DNA of 64,000 bases from an uncultured Alphaproteobacteria bacterium (GTDB lineage Bacteria; Pseudomonadota; Alphaproteobacteria; RF32; CAG-239). Every line of letters begins with the position of its first letter. Positions within the stretch are counted from its first letter, which is position 1. The notes beneath the pieces were generated by a model. The model was not told where the DNA came from and did not search any database. It saw only the letters and a program-made list of their open reading frames with translations. The DNA lies in the NCBI GenBank assembly GCA_944390885.1, contig CALXRP010000002.1:1-64000 (forward strand). Reading direction: 5' to 3'. Both the position numbers and the translations under genes were made by a program. Shown here in pieces: positions 1-10,759 of the stretch.

Positions 1-38
1 CCAGCTCTTCGCTGCCTCCCGTCCGCTCGGTGATTGAC

Positions 39-67
39 CTTATAGCCTCACCTTTCTTCATTGTCAA
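39..67 (-). promoter_or_regulatory. Strong sigma70-type promoter firing out of the left edge
   Basis: On the minus strand a perfect -35 TTGACA (62-67) and a -10 TATAAG (39-44) are separated by exactly 17 bases. Transcription would start near position 32 and leave the window at base 1. No start codon is visible in the 30 or so transcribed bases, which are GC-rich compared with the surrounding AT-rich sequence. This fits a stable RNA gene, but the product lies outside the window. Between this promoter and the infC promoter (about 70-255) I see only AT-rich non-coding sequence. Confidence 0.6.
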
Positions 68-255
68 TAACTTTTTTAAATTTTTTTTAACAATCATGTT
101 GAAAAAAGGCTAACTGATTGACAATTCGCAATATTAAATAAAAAAATTTTTAAAGTCAAACAATAATTTGGCCACAAAACTGAAGTTATAATATTTTATA
201 GAAAGAAAAAATTGTTCTTTTCCGCAGAAAATCTTGCAGAGTCGACAATATTTTC

Positions 256-283
256 TTGATATTCATCTTAACTTTTGTATTAT
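256..283 (+). promoter_or_regulatory. Probable infC promoter
   Basis: TTGATA (256-261) is followed after 16 bases by TATTAT (278-283), giving a short leader of about 30 bases before the infC start codon. This is a reasonable but not perfect sigma70-type match; other overlapping TATA-like hexamers exist at 281-290. Confidence 0.45.
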
Positions 284-320
284 ATATAAGACATGTTAAC
301 AACAACTTTGGGAGGCTACA

Positions 321-860
321 ATAGCTAGAGAAAACACCAATGCGCCAGTACGTGAAGATGACGGGCCACGCATTAATGAAGAGATTCGAGCAAAAGAAGT
401 ACGTTTAATTGATGAAACCGGTACCAACAGAGGAGTCGTTTCTGTCCGCGAAGCATTGCAGATTGCTGCCGATGCCGGATTGGACTTGATAGAAATTTCT
501 CCGCAAGCCGCACCGCCGGTTTGTAAGATATTAGATTTCGGCAAATATAAATATGAAATGCAAAAACGCAAAGCCGAAGCAAAAAAGAACCAAAAAGTCA
601 TTGAAATTAAAGAGTTAAAACTCAGACCAATGATTGATACGCATGATTATGAAGTCAAACTCAAACAGGCAAAAAAATTTTTGGGTGAAGGCAACAAAGT
701 AAAATTTACCATGCGGTATAAAGGACGCGAGATGAGCGCCAGCAATTTGGGACAAGATGTTCTGCACCGGATTCTTGATGATTTGGAAGGCTTATATAAA
801 CTTGATGCCGAACCCAAATTGGAGGGAAAGCAAATGACGATGATGATTTCTCCGGCATAA
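321..860 (+). CDS. infC: Translation initiation factor IF-3, starting at ATA
   Basis: IF-3 binds the 30S subunit and checks start-codon pairing with initiator tRNA. The protein (179 residues) covers the N-terminal domain, the linker and the C-terminal domain, with the typical segments EIRAKEVRLI, DLIEISPQAAPPVCKI, LRPMIDTHDYEVK and RYKGREM. The first in-frame ATG (456) would remove about 45 conserved residues. Homology instead continues back to an ATA codon at 321, five bases after GGAGG (311-315); a stop lies in frame at 297-299 and no ATG, GTG or TTG lies between. Known infC genes use rare starts such as AUU, which lets IF-3 repress its own translation; the ATA here is consistent with that control. 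A terminator follows directly, so rpmI-rplT are not cotranscribed here. Confidence 0.95.
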   Translation: MARENTNAPVREDDGPRINEEIRAKEVRLIDETGTNRGVVSVREALQIAADAGLDLIEISPQAAPPVCKILDFGKYKYEMQKRKAEAKKNQKVIEIKELKLRPMIDTHDYEVKLKQAKKFLGEGNKVKFTMRYKGREMSASNLGQDVLHRILDDLEGLYKLDAEPKLEGKQMTMMISPA

Positions 861-885
861 CATATATCTTCACCAATTTTCAAAA

Positions 886-919
886 GGGAGCCTCCGATTC
901 GGCTTCCTTTTTTTATTTT
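886..919 (+). terminator. Rho-independent terminator of infC
   Basis: GGGAGCC (886-892) pairs with GGCTTCC (901-907), with one G-T pair, and is followed by a run of seven T and further T-rich sequence. Confidence 0.85.
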
Positions 920-993
920 GCCACAATTTTCTTTACTTTCACTCTTGCTTTATTAATATAAAGACATACATATCACCAACAAGGACAAATAAA

Positions 994-1716
994 ATGAACA
1001 AAATTCTCAACTACATATCTGCCGGCACCGGATTCGGCTTAAAAATAATTATCCTGATTTCCTTCATCGCCTCTGCCATCACCGCAATTTACCTCCGAAA
1101 TGCCTCGGAGCAATTCATTCCGGGTGCTCAAAATATTGCTGATAAATTACTGCCTATAAAAATAAGCAATTATACCATAACAGAACCCTCAAATATTATT
1201 CGTGACGCCTCTATAGACCTGGGCACGACTTCGACCGGACCGCAGAGGTTCCCGATTATTCTGGACACGACAACCGATTCTCTGAACACGTCAAACCTTC
1301 CGTCCGGCATTTACCTGACCCGCAAATACATTTACACCGTCAGTGATAAAGAAGTTCGGACGGTTGAATACGCCGAGTCGCTGGACTTGCCCAAAACCGA
1401 TTATACCGAGCAGTTTTCTTCTTTCTTAACTTATAGCGCTGTTGCTCTGGCTGTTGCTATGCTAATTGGTATGTTTCTGGCTTATTTCCTGGCCGCTCTT
1501 TTTTACAGCTTTATGGCCTGGCTGCTTTCCGTAATTCTCCGCAAACCGGTTGCTTTCGATTCCCGGATGAGATTAAGCGTCTTGTGCCTGTTCACGATCT
1601 ATCTGCTGACATTTTTGATAAAATATGCCGGCATAAACTTATCCGGCTGGACAATATTTATTCTGATACTGGCCATGCAGGCTGTCGTCATCAAACTTCT
1701 GCCTTCGGAAAAATAA
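994..1716 (+). CDS. Multi-pass membrane protein, DUF1189-like
   Basis: The 240-residue protein starts at ATG after AAGGACAAATAAA. Residues 16-35 form an N-terminal membrane helix, then comes a polar extracytoplasmic segment of roughly 110 residues, then three or four hydrophobic helices in the C-terminal third (about 148-180, 192-212, 217-235). This layout, helix plus external domain plus helix cluster, resembles DUF1189 membrane proteins, but the assignment is by general appearance. No catalytic motif is visible. It stands alone between two terminators. Confidence 0.7.
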   Translation: MNKILNYISAGTGFGLKIIILISFIASAITAIYLRNASEQFIPGAQNIADKLLPIKISNYTITEPSNIIRDASIDLGTTSTGPQRFPIILDTTTDSLNTSNLPSGIYLTRKYIYTVSDKEVRTVEYAESLDLPKTDYTEQFSSFLTYSAVALAVAMLIGMFLAYFLAALFYSFMAWLLSVILRKPVAFDSRMRLSVLCLFTIYLLTFLIKYAGINLSGWTIFILILAMQAVVIKLLPSEK

Positions 1717-1727
1717 TAATACCCCTC

Positions 1728-1757
1728 AAGCCCGGCACTCAAACCGGGCTTTTTTTA
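1728..1757 (+). terminator. Rho-independent terminator
   Basis: A perfect 8-bp stem AAGCCCGG / CCGGGCTT (1728-1735 and 1744-1751) with an 8-base loop is followed by T-rich sequence. Confidence 0.9.
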
Positions 1758-1827
1758 TTGTGAAAAAAATTTTTTACGGATGTCTTTTCCTGCCGATTTT
1801 ATTATATTAAAACAAAAAATGAGGTAA

Positions 1828-4514
<2,687 letters not shown>

Positions 4515-4525
4515 AATATCAGACC

Positions 4526-4560
4526 TTGACTTTTTTATGTGGCTTTGCTATCACAAAGCC
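4526..4560 (+). promoter_or_regulatory. Promoter with a palindrome over the -10 box
   Basis: TTGACT (4526-4531), 17 bases, then TATCAC (4549-4554). A perfect 7-bp inverted repeat GGCTTTG / CAAAGCC (4541-4547 and 4554-4560) surrounds the -10 box. It may be an operator, or a weak terminator for the ligA-dipeptidase unit, though no T run follows. Confidence 0.45.
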
Positions 4561-4597
4561 GTAAATTTTATTATTAATCATATAATTCCATAATGTT

Positions 4598-5113
4598 ATG
4601 AATAAAAATTTGAGCATTGCATTTGGCAAAGAAGCTTGGCAAAAAGTAGAAAATACATTAAGCTTCAACAAAATGGTTTTTGGCAGCAATGGAACTTTAT
4701 ATACTTGGGACATCTTCTACGGCGGACTTTTGTGCAAAAAAATTGCGCCTGTTTTTCAAAATGATAATATCAGCTATTATCTTTCTCCCAAGAAGAACTT
4801 CCATTTGATAGTCGACCGAAAACAATCAGAAATCATTTGCTCATTTCCGTCTGATATCCCGGAATTAGAATGTTATTTTCACCCTCACGGACATGATTTT
4901 ATCATCGAATTGTCCAACAGCCGTTATCTGTTTTTATATTACCGCGACGGGCAATATAAAATTGAAACAGCCGGAACATTTCCTCAAAAAAATCAAATCC
5001 GACAAGAAATGGAAAATACCTACACTCCGGAAGCTTTTGCCAGCTGGCAGCCTGCAAACTTCTGGAAAGATGAAACTTTATCCGAGAAATTAGACGGTTT
5101 TGAAGATTATTAA
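4598..5113 (+). CDS. Hypothetical protein, 171 residues
   Basis: I do not recognise this protein. It has no signal peptide and no obvious membrane helix, is rich in aromatic residues (Phe, Tyr, Trp), and looks like a soluble mixed alpha/beta protein. It has its own promoter upstream and shares a bidirectional terminator with the convergent membrane protein gene. The coding call rests on uninterrupted length, a start placed soon after the promoter, and a terminator two bases after the stop. Confidence 0.7.
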   Translation: MNKNLSIAFGKEAWQKVENTLSFNKMVFGSNGTLYTWDIFYGGLLCKKIAPVFQNDNISYYLSPKKNFHLIVDRKQSEIICSFPSDIPELECYFHPHGHDFIIELSNSRYLFLYYRDGQYKIETAGTFPQKNQIRQEMENTYTPEAFASWQPANFWKDETLSEKLDGFEDY

Positions 5114-5116
5114 AAT

Positions 5117-5145
5117 AAAAGCACTTCTCATGAAGTGCTTTTTTC
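5117..5145. terminator. Bidirectional terminator between convergent genes
   Basis: A perfect stem AAAAGCACTTC / GAAGTGCTTTT with a 4-base loop has T-rich sequence on both strands and serves both flanking genes. Confidence 0.9.
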
Positions 5146-5149
5146 AATT

Positions 5150-5890
5150 TTAATCCTCCAAATAGAAAAATTCATAAATACGGGCAATAACAAGATTGTA
5201 ATACACCAACAACAAAGAAGACACCAACAGACAAAGCGCCTCCCATACCCAGGAGATCTCCGCAACATAATTTACAACAATCAAAGGAATATTCATAAGC
5301 AAAGCCATCAACACAAACTGCCAATAGTTTCCTTTTGTCTTTGACCAAGCCACCCGCAAAGATCCTCTGCGTCCCATCAGTGCTGCCACCCAGGCCAACA
5401 ATGGTCGATACAAAATCAACGGCATAATCAAAACCAATGCCAGATTTAAGACAATGTCCAAAAGATGAGAATCCTGCATATATTTTTGCAGAAAAAACAA
5501 ATATTCATCAACATAACTTTGCATTTCCGTTTCAGAAATAACCCCAAGCAATAACGGAATATACGGCAAAAGCAAAACGCCAAAAACAACAACAACCGTA
5601 GCAAAAATCACTTTAACGGAAGGCACCAGAGAACGCACAAACGGTTTTAACAACAAATAAGGCTTTTTATCAAAATAAAACCTGAAAAAAGCTCCCCAAA
5701 AAATATACATCACAACCAAAAGCAATAAAAACAGAGGATGTTCTGTCCCGCCCAAAACATAAACCCCTGTTATCATAAGAATATAATTTGCTAAAGCAAA
5801 CAATCCCATAATTCGCCAATTGCTCTTTAAATATTCCCAAGAAGCAAAGAAAACCTTTTTTAATGAAATCTTTTTAACAGCGTCAGACAT
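5150..5890 (-). CDS. Integral membrane protein, about six helices
   Basis: A 246-residue membrane protein of unknown function. A short cytoplasmic N-terminus rich in Lys is followed by about six hydrophobic helices and polar loops. I chose the start at 5890 (MSDAVKKISL) because an upstream extension of 19 residues to 5947 overlaps a likely promoter (TATATTAT near the start) and reads as non-coding. The Shine-Dalgarno match is weak (GGA). The general look resembles glycerophosphodiesterase membrane-domain or DUF975-type proteins, but no specific family can be claimed. Confidence 0.75.
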   Translation of the reverse strand: MSDAVKKISLKKVFFASWEYLKSNWRIMGLFALANYILMITGVYVLGGTEHPLFLLLLVVMYIFWGAFFRFYFDKKPYLLLKPFVRSLVPSVKVIFATVVVVFGVLLLPYIPLLLGVISETEMQSYVDEYLFFLQKYMQDSHLLDIVLNLALVLIMPLILYRPLLAWVAALMGRRGSLRVAWSKTKGNYWQFVLMALLMNIPLIVVNYVAEISWVWEALCLLVSSLLLVYYNLVIARIYEFFYLED

Positions 5891-6013
5891 AACAATCCAT
5901 AATATAGTTCTATAATCAAAGTAAATCTTAAATAAACACATTCTCATTAAATGTCAATATTTCATTTTTTTCAAGATGTTAACGAATATTCCGGATACTA
6001 TCCGAATACCGGC

Positions 6014-6045
6014 ATAAAAAACTGCCCGGTATTGTACCGGACAGT
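6014..6045 (-). terminator. Rho-independent terminator of the DUF2769 gene
   Basis: Inverted repeat ACTGcCCGGTA / TACCGGaCAGT (6021-6045) with a 3-base loop is followed on the minus strand by six T (6015-6020). Confidence 0.9.
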
Positions 6046-6065
6046 CAAAAAATTTTTCAATTCAT

Positions 6066-6341
6066 TTACATCCCGCCGTCTTTCAGGCAATAGTCTTCTT
6101 TTTTCAGATTATATTTTTTATGAACTTCGCATTTTTCACAAATACAACCGCGGTCTTCATGAATACAGCGGCTATGGTCAAAAGCGCAATACATCCCCTC
6201 AAAATGCTCGATATCATCAATCGGCTCCAGCATTTTTAAAAGGTTCTCTGGCATATTCTTCATTTTGCAGACCGTTGTATAAGACGGACAATGCAAGCAC
6301 AAACACTCCCGAAGATTTTCACGAGTTTTCTCTACGCGCAT
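6066..6341 (-). CDS. Small cysteine-rich protein, DUF2769-like
   Basis: A 91-residue protein with ten cysteines placed as CLCLHC near the start, then CKM, MYC, RC and CICEKC, and one near the end. The spacing of CxxC-type pairs suggests metal or Fe-S binding and matches my memory of the DUF2769 family; function unknown. AAGGAG lies four bases before the ATG, and a clear terminator follows, so it is a stand-alone gene. Confidence 0.8.
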   Translation of the reverse strand: MRVEKTRENLRECLCLHCPSYTTVCKMKNMPENLLKMLEPIDDIEHFEGMYCAFDHSRCIHEDRGCICEKCEVHKKYNLKKEDYCLKDGGM

Positions 6342-6421
6342 TCATTTTCTCCTTATCTGATATTGCGATAACTCAAAAATAAGCGCTGAATTATTCTTTC
6401 CAATCTGAACTTATGACTACA

Positions 6422-6724
6422 TCAAAAGCTGCGCACAAACTTTCCTTCTTCAATCGGGGGCAACCAGCTGCTGATTCTCCCGACAATAAAAGAAACCCTG
6501 TCAACTCTGGCCAAAGACGGTCCTTCATGACAGGCCAGAATCATCGCATCAATTTTTTCATCTTCACCGCGCATCAAAATCTCAACCGACCCGTCAGCCG
6601 CATTTCTCACCCAGCCGGAAATTCCGCTGATCTCCTCGGCTTTATGTATGGCCCACCAGCGAAAACCAATCCCCTGAACCCGGCCTTCAATTTTTATATA
6701 AACTTCCTTTTCCATCTGCTGCAT
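6422..6724 (-). CDS. acyP: Acylphosphatase
   Basis: Acylphosphatase hydrolyses the carboxyl-phosphate bond of acyl phosphates. The 100-residue protein has the signature GRVQGIGFRWW, with the phosphate-binding Arg, and the later GWVRN motif with the catalytic Asn. Length is normal. Translation may begin at 6724 or, more typically for the family, at the ATG at 6715 (MEKEVYIKI). A terminator of the upstream unit ends only a few bases before the start, so acyP must have a very short leader or depend on read-through. Confidence 0.9.
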   Translation of the reverse strand: MQQMEKEVYIKIEGRVQGIGFRWWAIHKAEEISGISGWVRNAADGSVEILMRGEDEKIDAMILACHEGPSLARVDRVSFIVGRISSWLPPIEEGKFVRSF

Positions 6725-6727
6725 TCC

Positions 6728-6752
6728 GAAAAAGGAGCCCTCAGGCTCCTTT
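6728..6752 (-). terminator. Rho-independent terminator after the ATP12 gene
   Basis: AAAGGAGCC (6731-6739) pairs with GGCTCCTTT (6744-6752) around a 4-base loop; a short T tract follows on the minus strand just before acyP. Confidence 0.75.
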
Positions 6753-6755
6753 AAC

Positions 6756-7247
6756 TCATTTCAGAAAATCCGCAACTTCATGAAGCTCTTTCTTCAATTC
6801 GCCGCGGCGTTTTTCTGCTTCTTCTTCCACGCCCCAGCTTTCGGCCTGCCACAATTCGTCAAGATAGGCCGCCTGAAAAGCCTCATCGGCATTAATCTTC
6901 TTTTTCACCAGCGCAATCGCCAACAAAACCGACTTCATATTCAGAGCAGCCACATAAAAAGCAGCAAGCTCTTTATCAGAAAAACTGTTCAGATAATCCC
7001 GCAGTTTTTCTCCCGAGGCTTTGTTTTCAGGAACATCAAGGCTTTGCGTTTTAACAAATTTAACGTTCACCTCTTCGTTTACCCATTTCAAAATCGGTCC
7101 CCAGACTTTTTCCTGCCGTTCAATCAGGCCCTTTTCATGTCCCCAGAACAGCAGCATATCCGTCTGTGAAAAGACCACCAGCCGGTCAATCACATCTTTC
7201 CGACATTTGCCGATTTCGGCCGCTGTTTTCTCTAAATAAGTATTCAT
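6756..7247 (-). CDS. ATP12-type F1-ATPase assembly factor, short form
   Basis: ATP12 proteins chaperone the F1 alpha subunit during ATP synthase assembly and in bacteria occur mainly in Alphaproteobacteria. The 163 residues match the C-terminal part of the family: SQTDMLLFWGHEKG, a WGPILKW element, a helical NMKSVLLAIAL segment, and DELWQAESWG near the C-terminus. Usual alphaproteobacterial members are about 230-260 residues. The N-terminal domain seems missing here, and no in-frame coding continues upstream, where the AsmA gene ends 12 bases away. It is last in an rluC-asmA-atp12 operon; rluC and atp12 are often neighbours in this class. Confidence 0.85.
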   Translation of the reverse strand: MNTYLEKTAAEIGKCRKDVIDRLVVFSQTDMLLFWGHEKGLIERQEKVWGPILKWVNEEVNVKFVKTQSLDVPENKASGEKLRDYLNSFSDKELAAFYVAALNMKSVLLAIALVKKKINADEAFQAAYLDELWQAESWGVEEEAEKRRGELKKELHEVADFLK

Positions 7248-7259
7248 AATCTCAGTCCC

Positions 7260-9398
7260 TTATTTCTTACCTTTCAGAATCCCCAAAATATCTTTGGCAG
7301 CACCTTTAATATCCTTAACGCTATCATTAATAACTTTCTGGGTATCCTGATAAACATCCTGTGTTGCCTGAGAAGCCTTGGACGGTGCAGGGAAGCGGCT
7401 CTGATACGGCGTTCCGGCCAATGCCGTATAACACGGCGAACTGTCGGCATCCAAAACCAGTTTAGACCCCAGATAAGCCGTTCCGCCGGTAGCTGCTACG
7501 CCGATAAGCGCCTGAACGGCTTGAGCATCATCTAATGTAATTTTAGGATCGGTAAGCGTTCCTTTAATCTTAATAAAAGAAGACAAAGCCTGCGCCAGAT
7601 TCGCATCAACAACTTTGCCGGAAAACGGCCGGAGGCTGAAGTCAATATTATCATTTACCAAATTAATACTGCCGTCGCTGACCAGATTCAACTGCTCGGC
7701 ATTCAGAGCAATCCCTTTCGGGAACACAGCCTTGCCGCCGCTGAGATCAGCCCGAACAACCGCACAATTCATATTGATATTCCGAACTTTATCCGACGAC
7801 AACTTTAACGTATTCAAGAGTTGCGTAATAAAATTACCGCTCAGAAAATCAAGTTTTCCGGTCTGGATAACGCTCTCTCCGGCAATGGCAATAACCCTTC
7901 CGTTCAGGTTATTGACCAGCTGGCGATACGTTTTTCCGGCTCCTGATAAATTAATGTCCAAATCCAGATTTCCGCCGGAAACAATACCAAAGTCCTTGCT
8001 GTCTTTAACCATAAAATCCTGATGCAGATTTTGCAGTTTCATATTATTACTTGTCAGCGTTACCGATACATTATCGTTAGCCGCATTGGCACTGAATGCC
8101 GCCTCAATTTTGCCGCCGCCGAAATCAAGCGTCAGCGGATTCACATTCAGCAAACCGTTCTGCAAACGAGCCGTAACAAAAACATTGTCCGCCTGCATGG
8201 CCTGATCGATAATCAACTGTCCGACACTCAATTTGGCCTCGGCATTAACGGTTTTTAACAACTCGAACGGAATAGCCTCATTCGGCACCAGCTCACTGGC
8301 ATGCGCCGATGCAATCAGAGCCGGCATTTGCCAAGCCATATTGCTGTTCTGGGAAAAACTCATCAAATTGATTTTATCACTTTTCAAATCTGCCCAAATC
8401 ATCGGAACTGTTCCGGCAATATTTGCCTTAACCTGACCGGCAATCACATTGTTCACCACATTCAGGCTGGAAATATCGGCCGTAATCTCTTTCAAATCTC
8501 CGGAAACAGCCGCAATCAGCGTTGTCTCGGGCGCATTAAAATTTCCGGCCGGATTATACAAATTAACATTCAGCCCAAAACTCAGATTCTTCAGCACATT
8601 CTGCAAAGCGCCGTCAATTTTCAAATCAACGCCATAAGCCTGAACAGCCACTTTAACCGGAAAATCCCCTTCGCCTTTCAACAGCGAATTGACCGAACCG
8701 ACGGTCATTTCCCCGGTAATATTCTGCTGATTATAAACCACATCAAAAGTCAGATTAATGTCGCTGTCCATACTGGCGGCATTCATCGTAATCTTATTCA
8801 CAGTTACATCAATATTTTGGTTGTTTTTCAAATTGCTGTATTTCACAACCGCATTTTCAATTACCACGTCTTTTGCAGCAAAACCGGCCAAGACCGCCGC
8901 ACCGCTGTTAACTTCGGTTCCGCTTTTTGCCGGTTTGGCATTCTCAGCCGATGCATTTTCCGCCGGTTTGTCTGCCGTTTTCACCGCACTGTCTCCGGCA
9001 GGCAGCTCCAACATCCAGTTTTGTTTTCCCTCGGCATTTTCCGTCAGAAAAATTTCGGTATTCAACAACGCAATCTTGTCAATAACAACTTGTTTTTTCA
9101 AAAGCGGCAGAATAGAAAGCTTAACCTCCAGCTCCCCGATTTTCACCATCTCCGGCTCGGTCGCCCAGGCCGCATTTGCCATCGTAACATCGTTCAAAAT
9201 CAATGTCGGCGTCAAAGAAATCCCGAGCGACGCATTTCCGATCGTCACTTCACGCCCGGTTTCTTTCAAAACCAGTTCGGTAACATAAGGCTTATACTTG
9301 TTCAAATCGAAGGTCTTAATAAAAATAAACCCGCCGACCAGAACGATAATCACCAATGTGAGCACAACGCCCAGCAAAATTTTTAATAACTTGACCAT
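7260..9398 (-). CDS. AsmA family protein
   Basis: The 712-residue protein has an N-terminal membrane anchor (residues 5-27), then a long periplasmic region of repeated beta-strand segments, and the AsmA C-terminal region with the typical phrase IKGTLTDPKITLDD. A low-complexity Ala/Glu/Lys segment sits near 133-160. AsmA-like proteins are thought to act in lipid transport or outer-membrane assembly. It lies four bases after rluC and 12 before the ATP12 gene, clearly one operon. The C-terminal tail (after about 655) is charged and helix-like. Confidence 0.92.
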   Translation of the reverse strand: MVKLLKILLGVVLTLVIIVLVGGFIFIKTFDLNKYKPYVTELVLKETGREVTIGNASLGISLTPTLILNDVTMANAAWATEPEMVKIGELEVKLSILPLLKKQVVIDKIALLNTEIFLTENAEGKQNWMLELPAGDSAVKTADKPAENASAENAKPAKSGTEVNSGAAVLAGFAAKDVVIENAVVKYSNLKNNQNIDVTVNKITMNAASMDSDINLTFDVVYNQQNITGEMTVGSVNSLLKGEGDFPVKVAVQAYGVDLKIDGALQNVLKNLSFGLNVNLYNPAGNFNAPETTLIAAVSGDLKEITADISSLNVVNNVIAGQVKANIAGTVPMIWADLKSDKINLMSFSQNSNMAWQMPALIASAHASELVPNEAIPFELLKTVNAEAKLSVGQLIIDQAMQADNVFVTARLQNGLLNVNPLTLDFGGGKIEAAFSANAANDNVSVTLTSNNMKLQNLHQDFMVKDSKDFGIVSGGNLDLDINLSGAGKTYRQLVNNLNGRVIAIAGESVIQTGKLDFLSGNFITQLLNTLKLSSDKVRNINMNCAVVRADLSGGKAVFPKGIALNAEQLNLVSDGSINLVNDNIDFSLRPFSGKVVDANLAQALSSFIKIKGTLTDPKITLDDAQAVQALIGVAATGGTAYLGSKLVLDADSSPCYTALAGTPYQSRFPAPSKASQATQDVYQDTQKVINDSVKDIKGAAKDILGILKGKK

Positions 9399-9402
9399 TA
9401 CG

Positions 9403-10335
9403 TTACTCCTTGAAATTTATACCCAAATTGTTGAGACTTTTGCAAAAATGTTCCGGCAGGGGCGCCGAAACGACCATTTTTTTATTATATAGGCACGATA
9501 AATCAATTTTGTATGCATGTAAATGAAGTTTATCGCCGATATTGGATAACCGTACCCGTTCTTTGCCGAAATATTTGTCGTCCCCGGCAATCGGCGTTCC
9601 CAGATATTCCAAATGCGCGCGGATTTGGTGCGTTCTTCCGGTCAATGGGCGTGCCTCAACCAGCGCAAATTTATCACCCAGCGTATCCAAAACCTGATAT
9701 TCCGTCACCGCCGGCTTACCGCTTTCCGTAACCATAACCTTTTCACCGATTTTCTCAAGCGGAGCTTTAATCACACCGCTCAACTGCTTCGGACAGCCGC
9801 GCACCAACGCAAGATAAGTCTTCTGCAAACTGTGCTCACGAAAAGCTTTTGTCAGCAAATCGGCATATTTGCGGTTTCTGGCCAATACCAGAATTCCGCT
9901 GGTATTCTTGTCAATCCGATGCACCAGTTTTGGCTTCTCGTCCTTTTCAAATTTCAACGCATCCAGCATCCCGTCAATATGAAAACCGGTATTTGTTCCG
10001 CCCTGCACCGCAATTCCGGACGGTTTGTTCAAAACCAGAATATTATCATCTTTATAAATAACCATACCCAAAACAAAATCTGCATCTTTTTTGCTGATTC
10101 GGTTTTGTTTCGGAGCCTCAGATTCGTCCAGATGCAGCGGCGGAATTCTGACTTCGGAACCGGCCGCAAGTTTCAATGATGTTTCAGCTTTTTTACCGTC
10201 AACCTTAATCTGCTTTGTCCGCAAAAGTTTTTGCAGATGCCCGAGGCTGAGTTTAGGATAATATTTCATAAACCAACGGTTCAGACGCATTCCGTCATCA
10301 CTTTCTTTAACTTTTATAATTTCCACACCGGACAT
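9403..10335 (-). CDS. rluC: 23S rRNA pseudouridine synthase, RluC/RluD family
   Basis: The 310-residue enzyme converts specific uridines in 23S rRNA to pseudouridine. An N-terminal S4 RNA-binding domain (about 15-65) precedes the catalytic domain with HRIDKNTSG, where Asp142 is the nucleophile, and the GRTHQIRAHL motif. RluC rather than RluD is suggested by the operon with the ATP12 gene, but sequence alone does not separate them with certainty. AAGGA lies seven bases before the ATG. First gene of a three-gene operon. Confidence 0.9.
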   Translation of the reverse strand: MSGVEIIKVKESDDGMRLNRWFMKYYPKLSLGHLQKLLRTKQIKVDGKKAETSLKLAAGSEVRIPPLHLDESEAPKQNRISKKDADFVLGMVIYKDDNILVLNKPSGIAVQGGTNTGFHIDGMLDALKFEKDEKPKLVHRIDKNTSGILVLARNRKYADLLTKAFREHSLQKTYLALVRGCPKQLSGVIKAPLEKIGEKVMVTESGKPAVTEYQVLDTLGDKFALVEARPLTGRTHQIRAHLEYLGTPIAGDDKYFGKERVRLSNIGDKLHLHAYKIDLSCLYNKKMVVSAPLPEHFCKSLNNLGINFKE

Positions 10336-10402
10336 ATTGCTTCCTTTCCAAAACTATTCGGAGTTTAACGGAACAACACCAAAAACACAAGGAATTTAAA
10401 CC

Positions 10403-10432
10403 AAAAAAAACGCGAACTTTCATCCGCGTTTT
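10403..10432 (-). terminator. Terminator overlapping the end of the small gene upstream
   Basis: AACGCGG and CGCG(T) arms flank a loop of about ten bases; on the minus strand eight T follow (10403-10410). The hairpin includes the stop codon of the 75-residue reading frame. Confidence 0.7.
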
Positions 10433-10647
10433 TTACATTTCTTTTTCTTCTCCTGACGAGCCTGCTCTCTTCTCTCCCGCCTGGAAATCTTTTTTGGCAA
10501 AACCATGTTTTCATCCGGTTTACGTTCAAAAAGCCTGTCTCCGGATGGAAAAATCCCATACTCATCTTTCAAAACACGGAGCAAATCCGCGGCTTCCGGT
10601 GTTGGTTGCACAAGCAACTCTTCAACAAAATTTTTTAGATTCGTCAT
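10420..10647 (-). CDS. Small basic hypothetical protein
   Basis: 75 residues. The N-terminal half is acidic and helical (FVEELLVQPTPEAADLLRVL); the C-terminal third is strongly basic (RRERREQARQEKKKKCKK), as in some nucleic-acid-binding or ribosome-associated small proteins. I do not recognise the family. The stop codon lies inside a terminator hairpin, which supports it as a compact transcription unit. Confidence 0.6.
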   Translation of the reverse strand: MTNLKNFVEELLVQPTPEAADLLRVLKDEYGIFPSGDRLFERKPDENMVLPKKISRRERREQARQEKKKKCKKRG

Positions 10648-10759
10648 AAAAATATTTTTATACTAATAATTTGTTTTCAGCCAAAACCTAACATCTCAAA
10701 TCTCCGCTGTCAAATCAAAAAGCCCAAAAGCTTAACCAACGCCGGCTAAAAACCCCCGC

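Noticed and set aside
5951-6382. Plus-strand frame of 143 codons over the DUF2769-like gene
   Set aside because: It overlaps antisense the DUF2769-like gene and its terminator and has no RBS.
8301-9386. Long plus-strand frame (361 codons) opposite the AsmA-like gene
   Set aside because: It lies wholly antisense to a clear AsmA-family gene and has His/Asn/Gln-rich shadow composition and no RBS.
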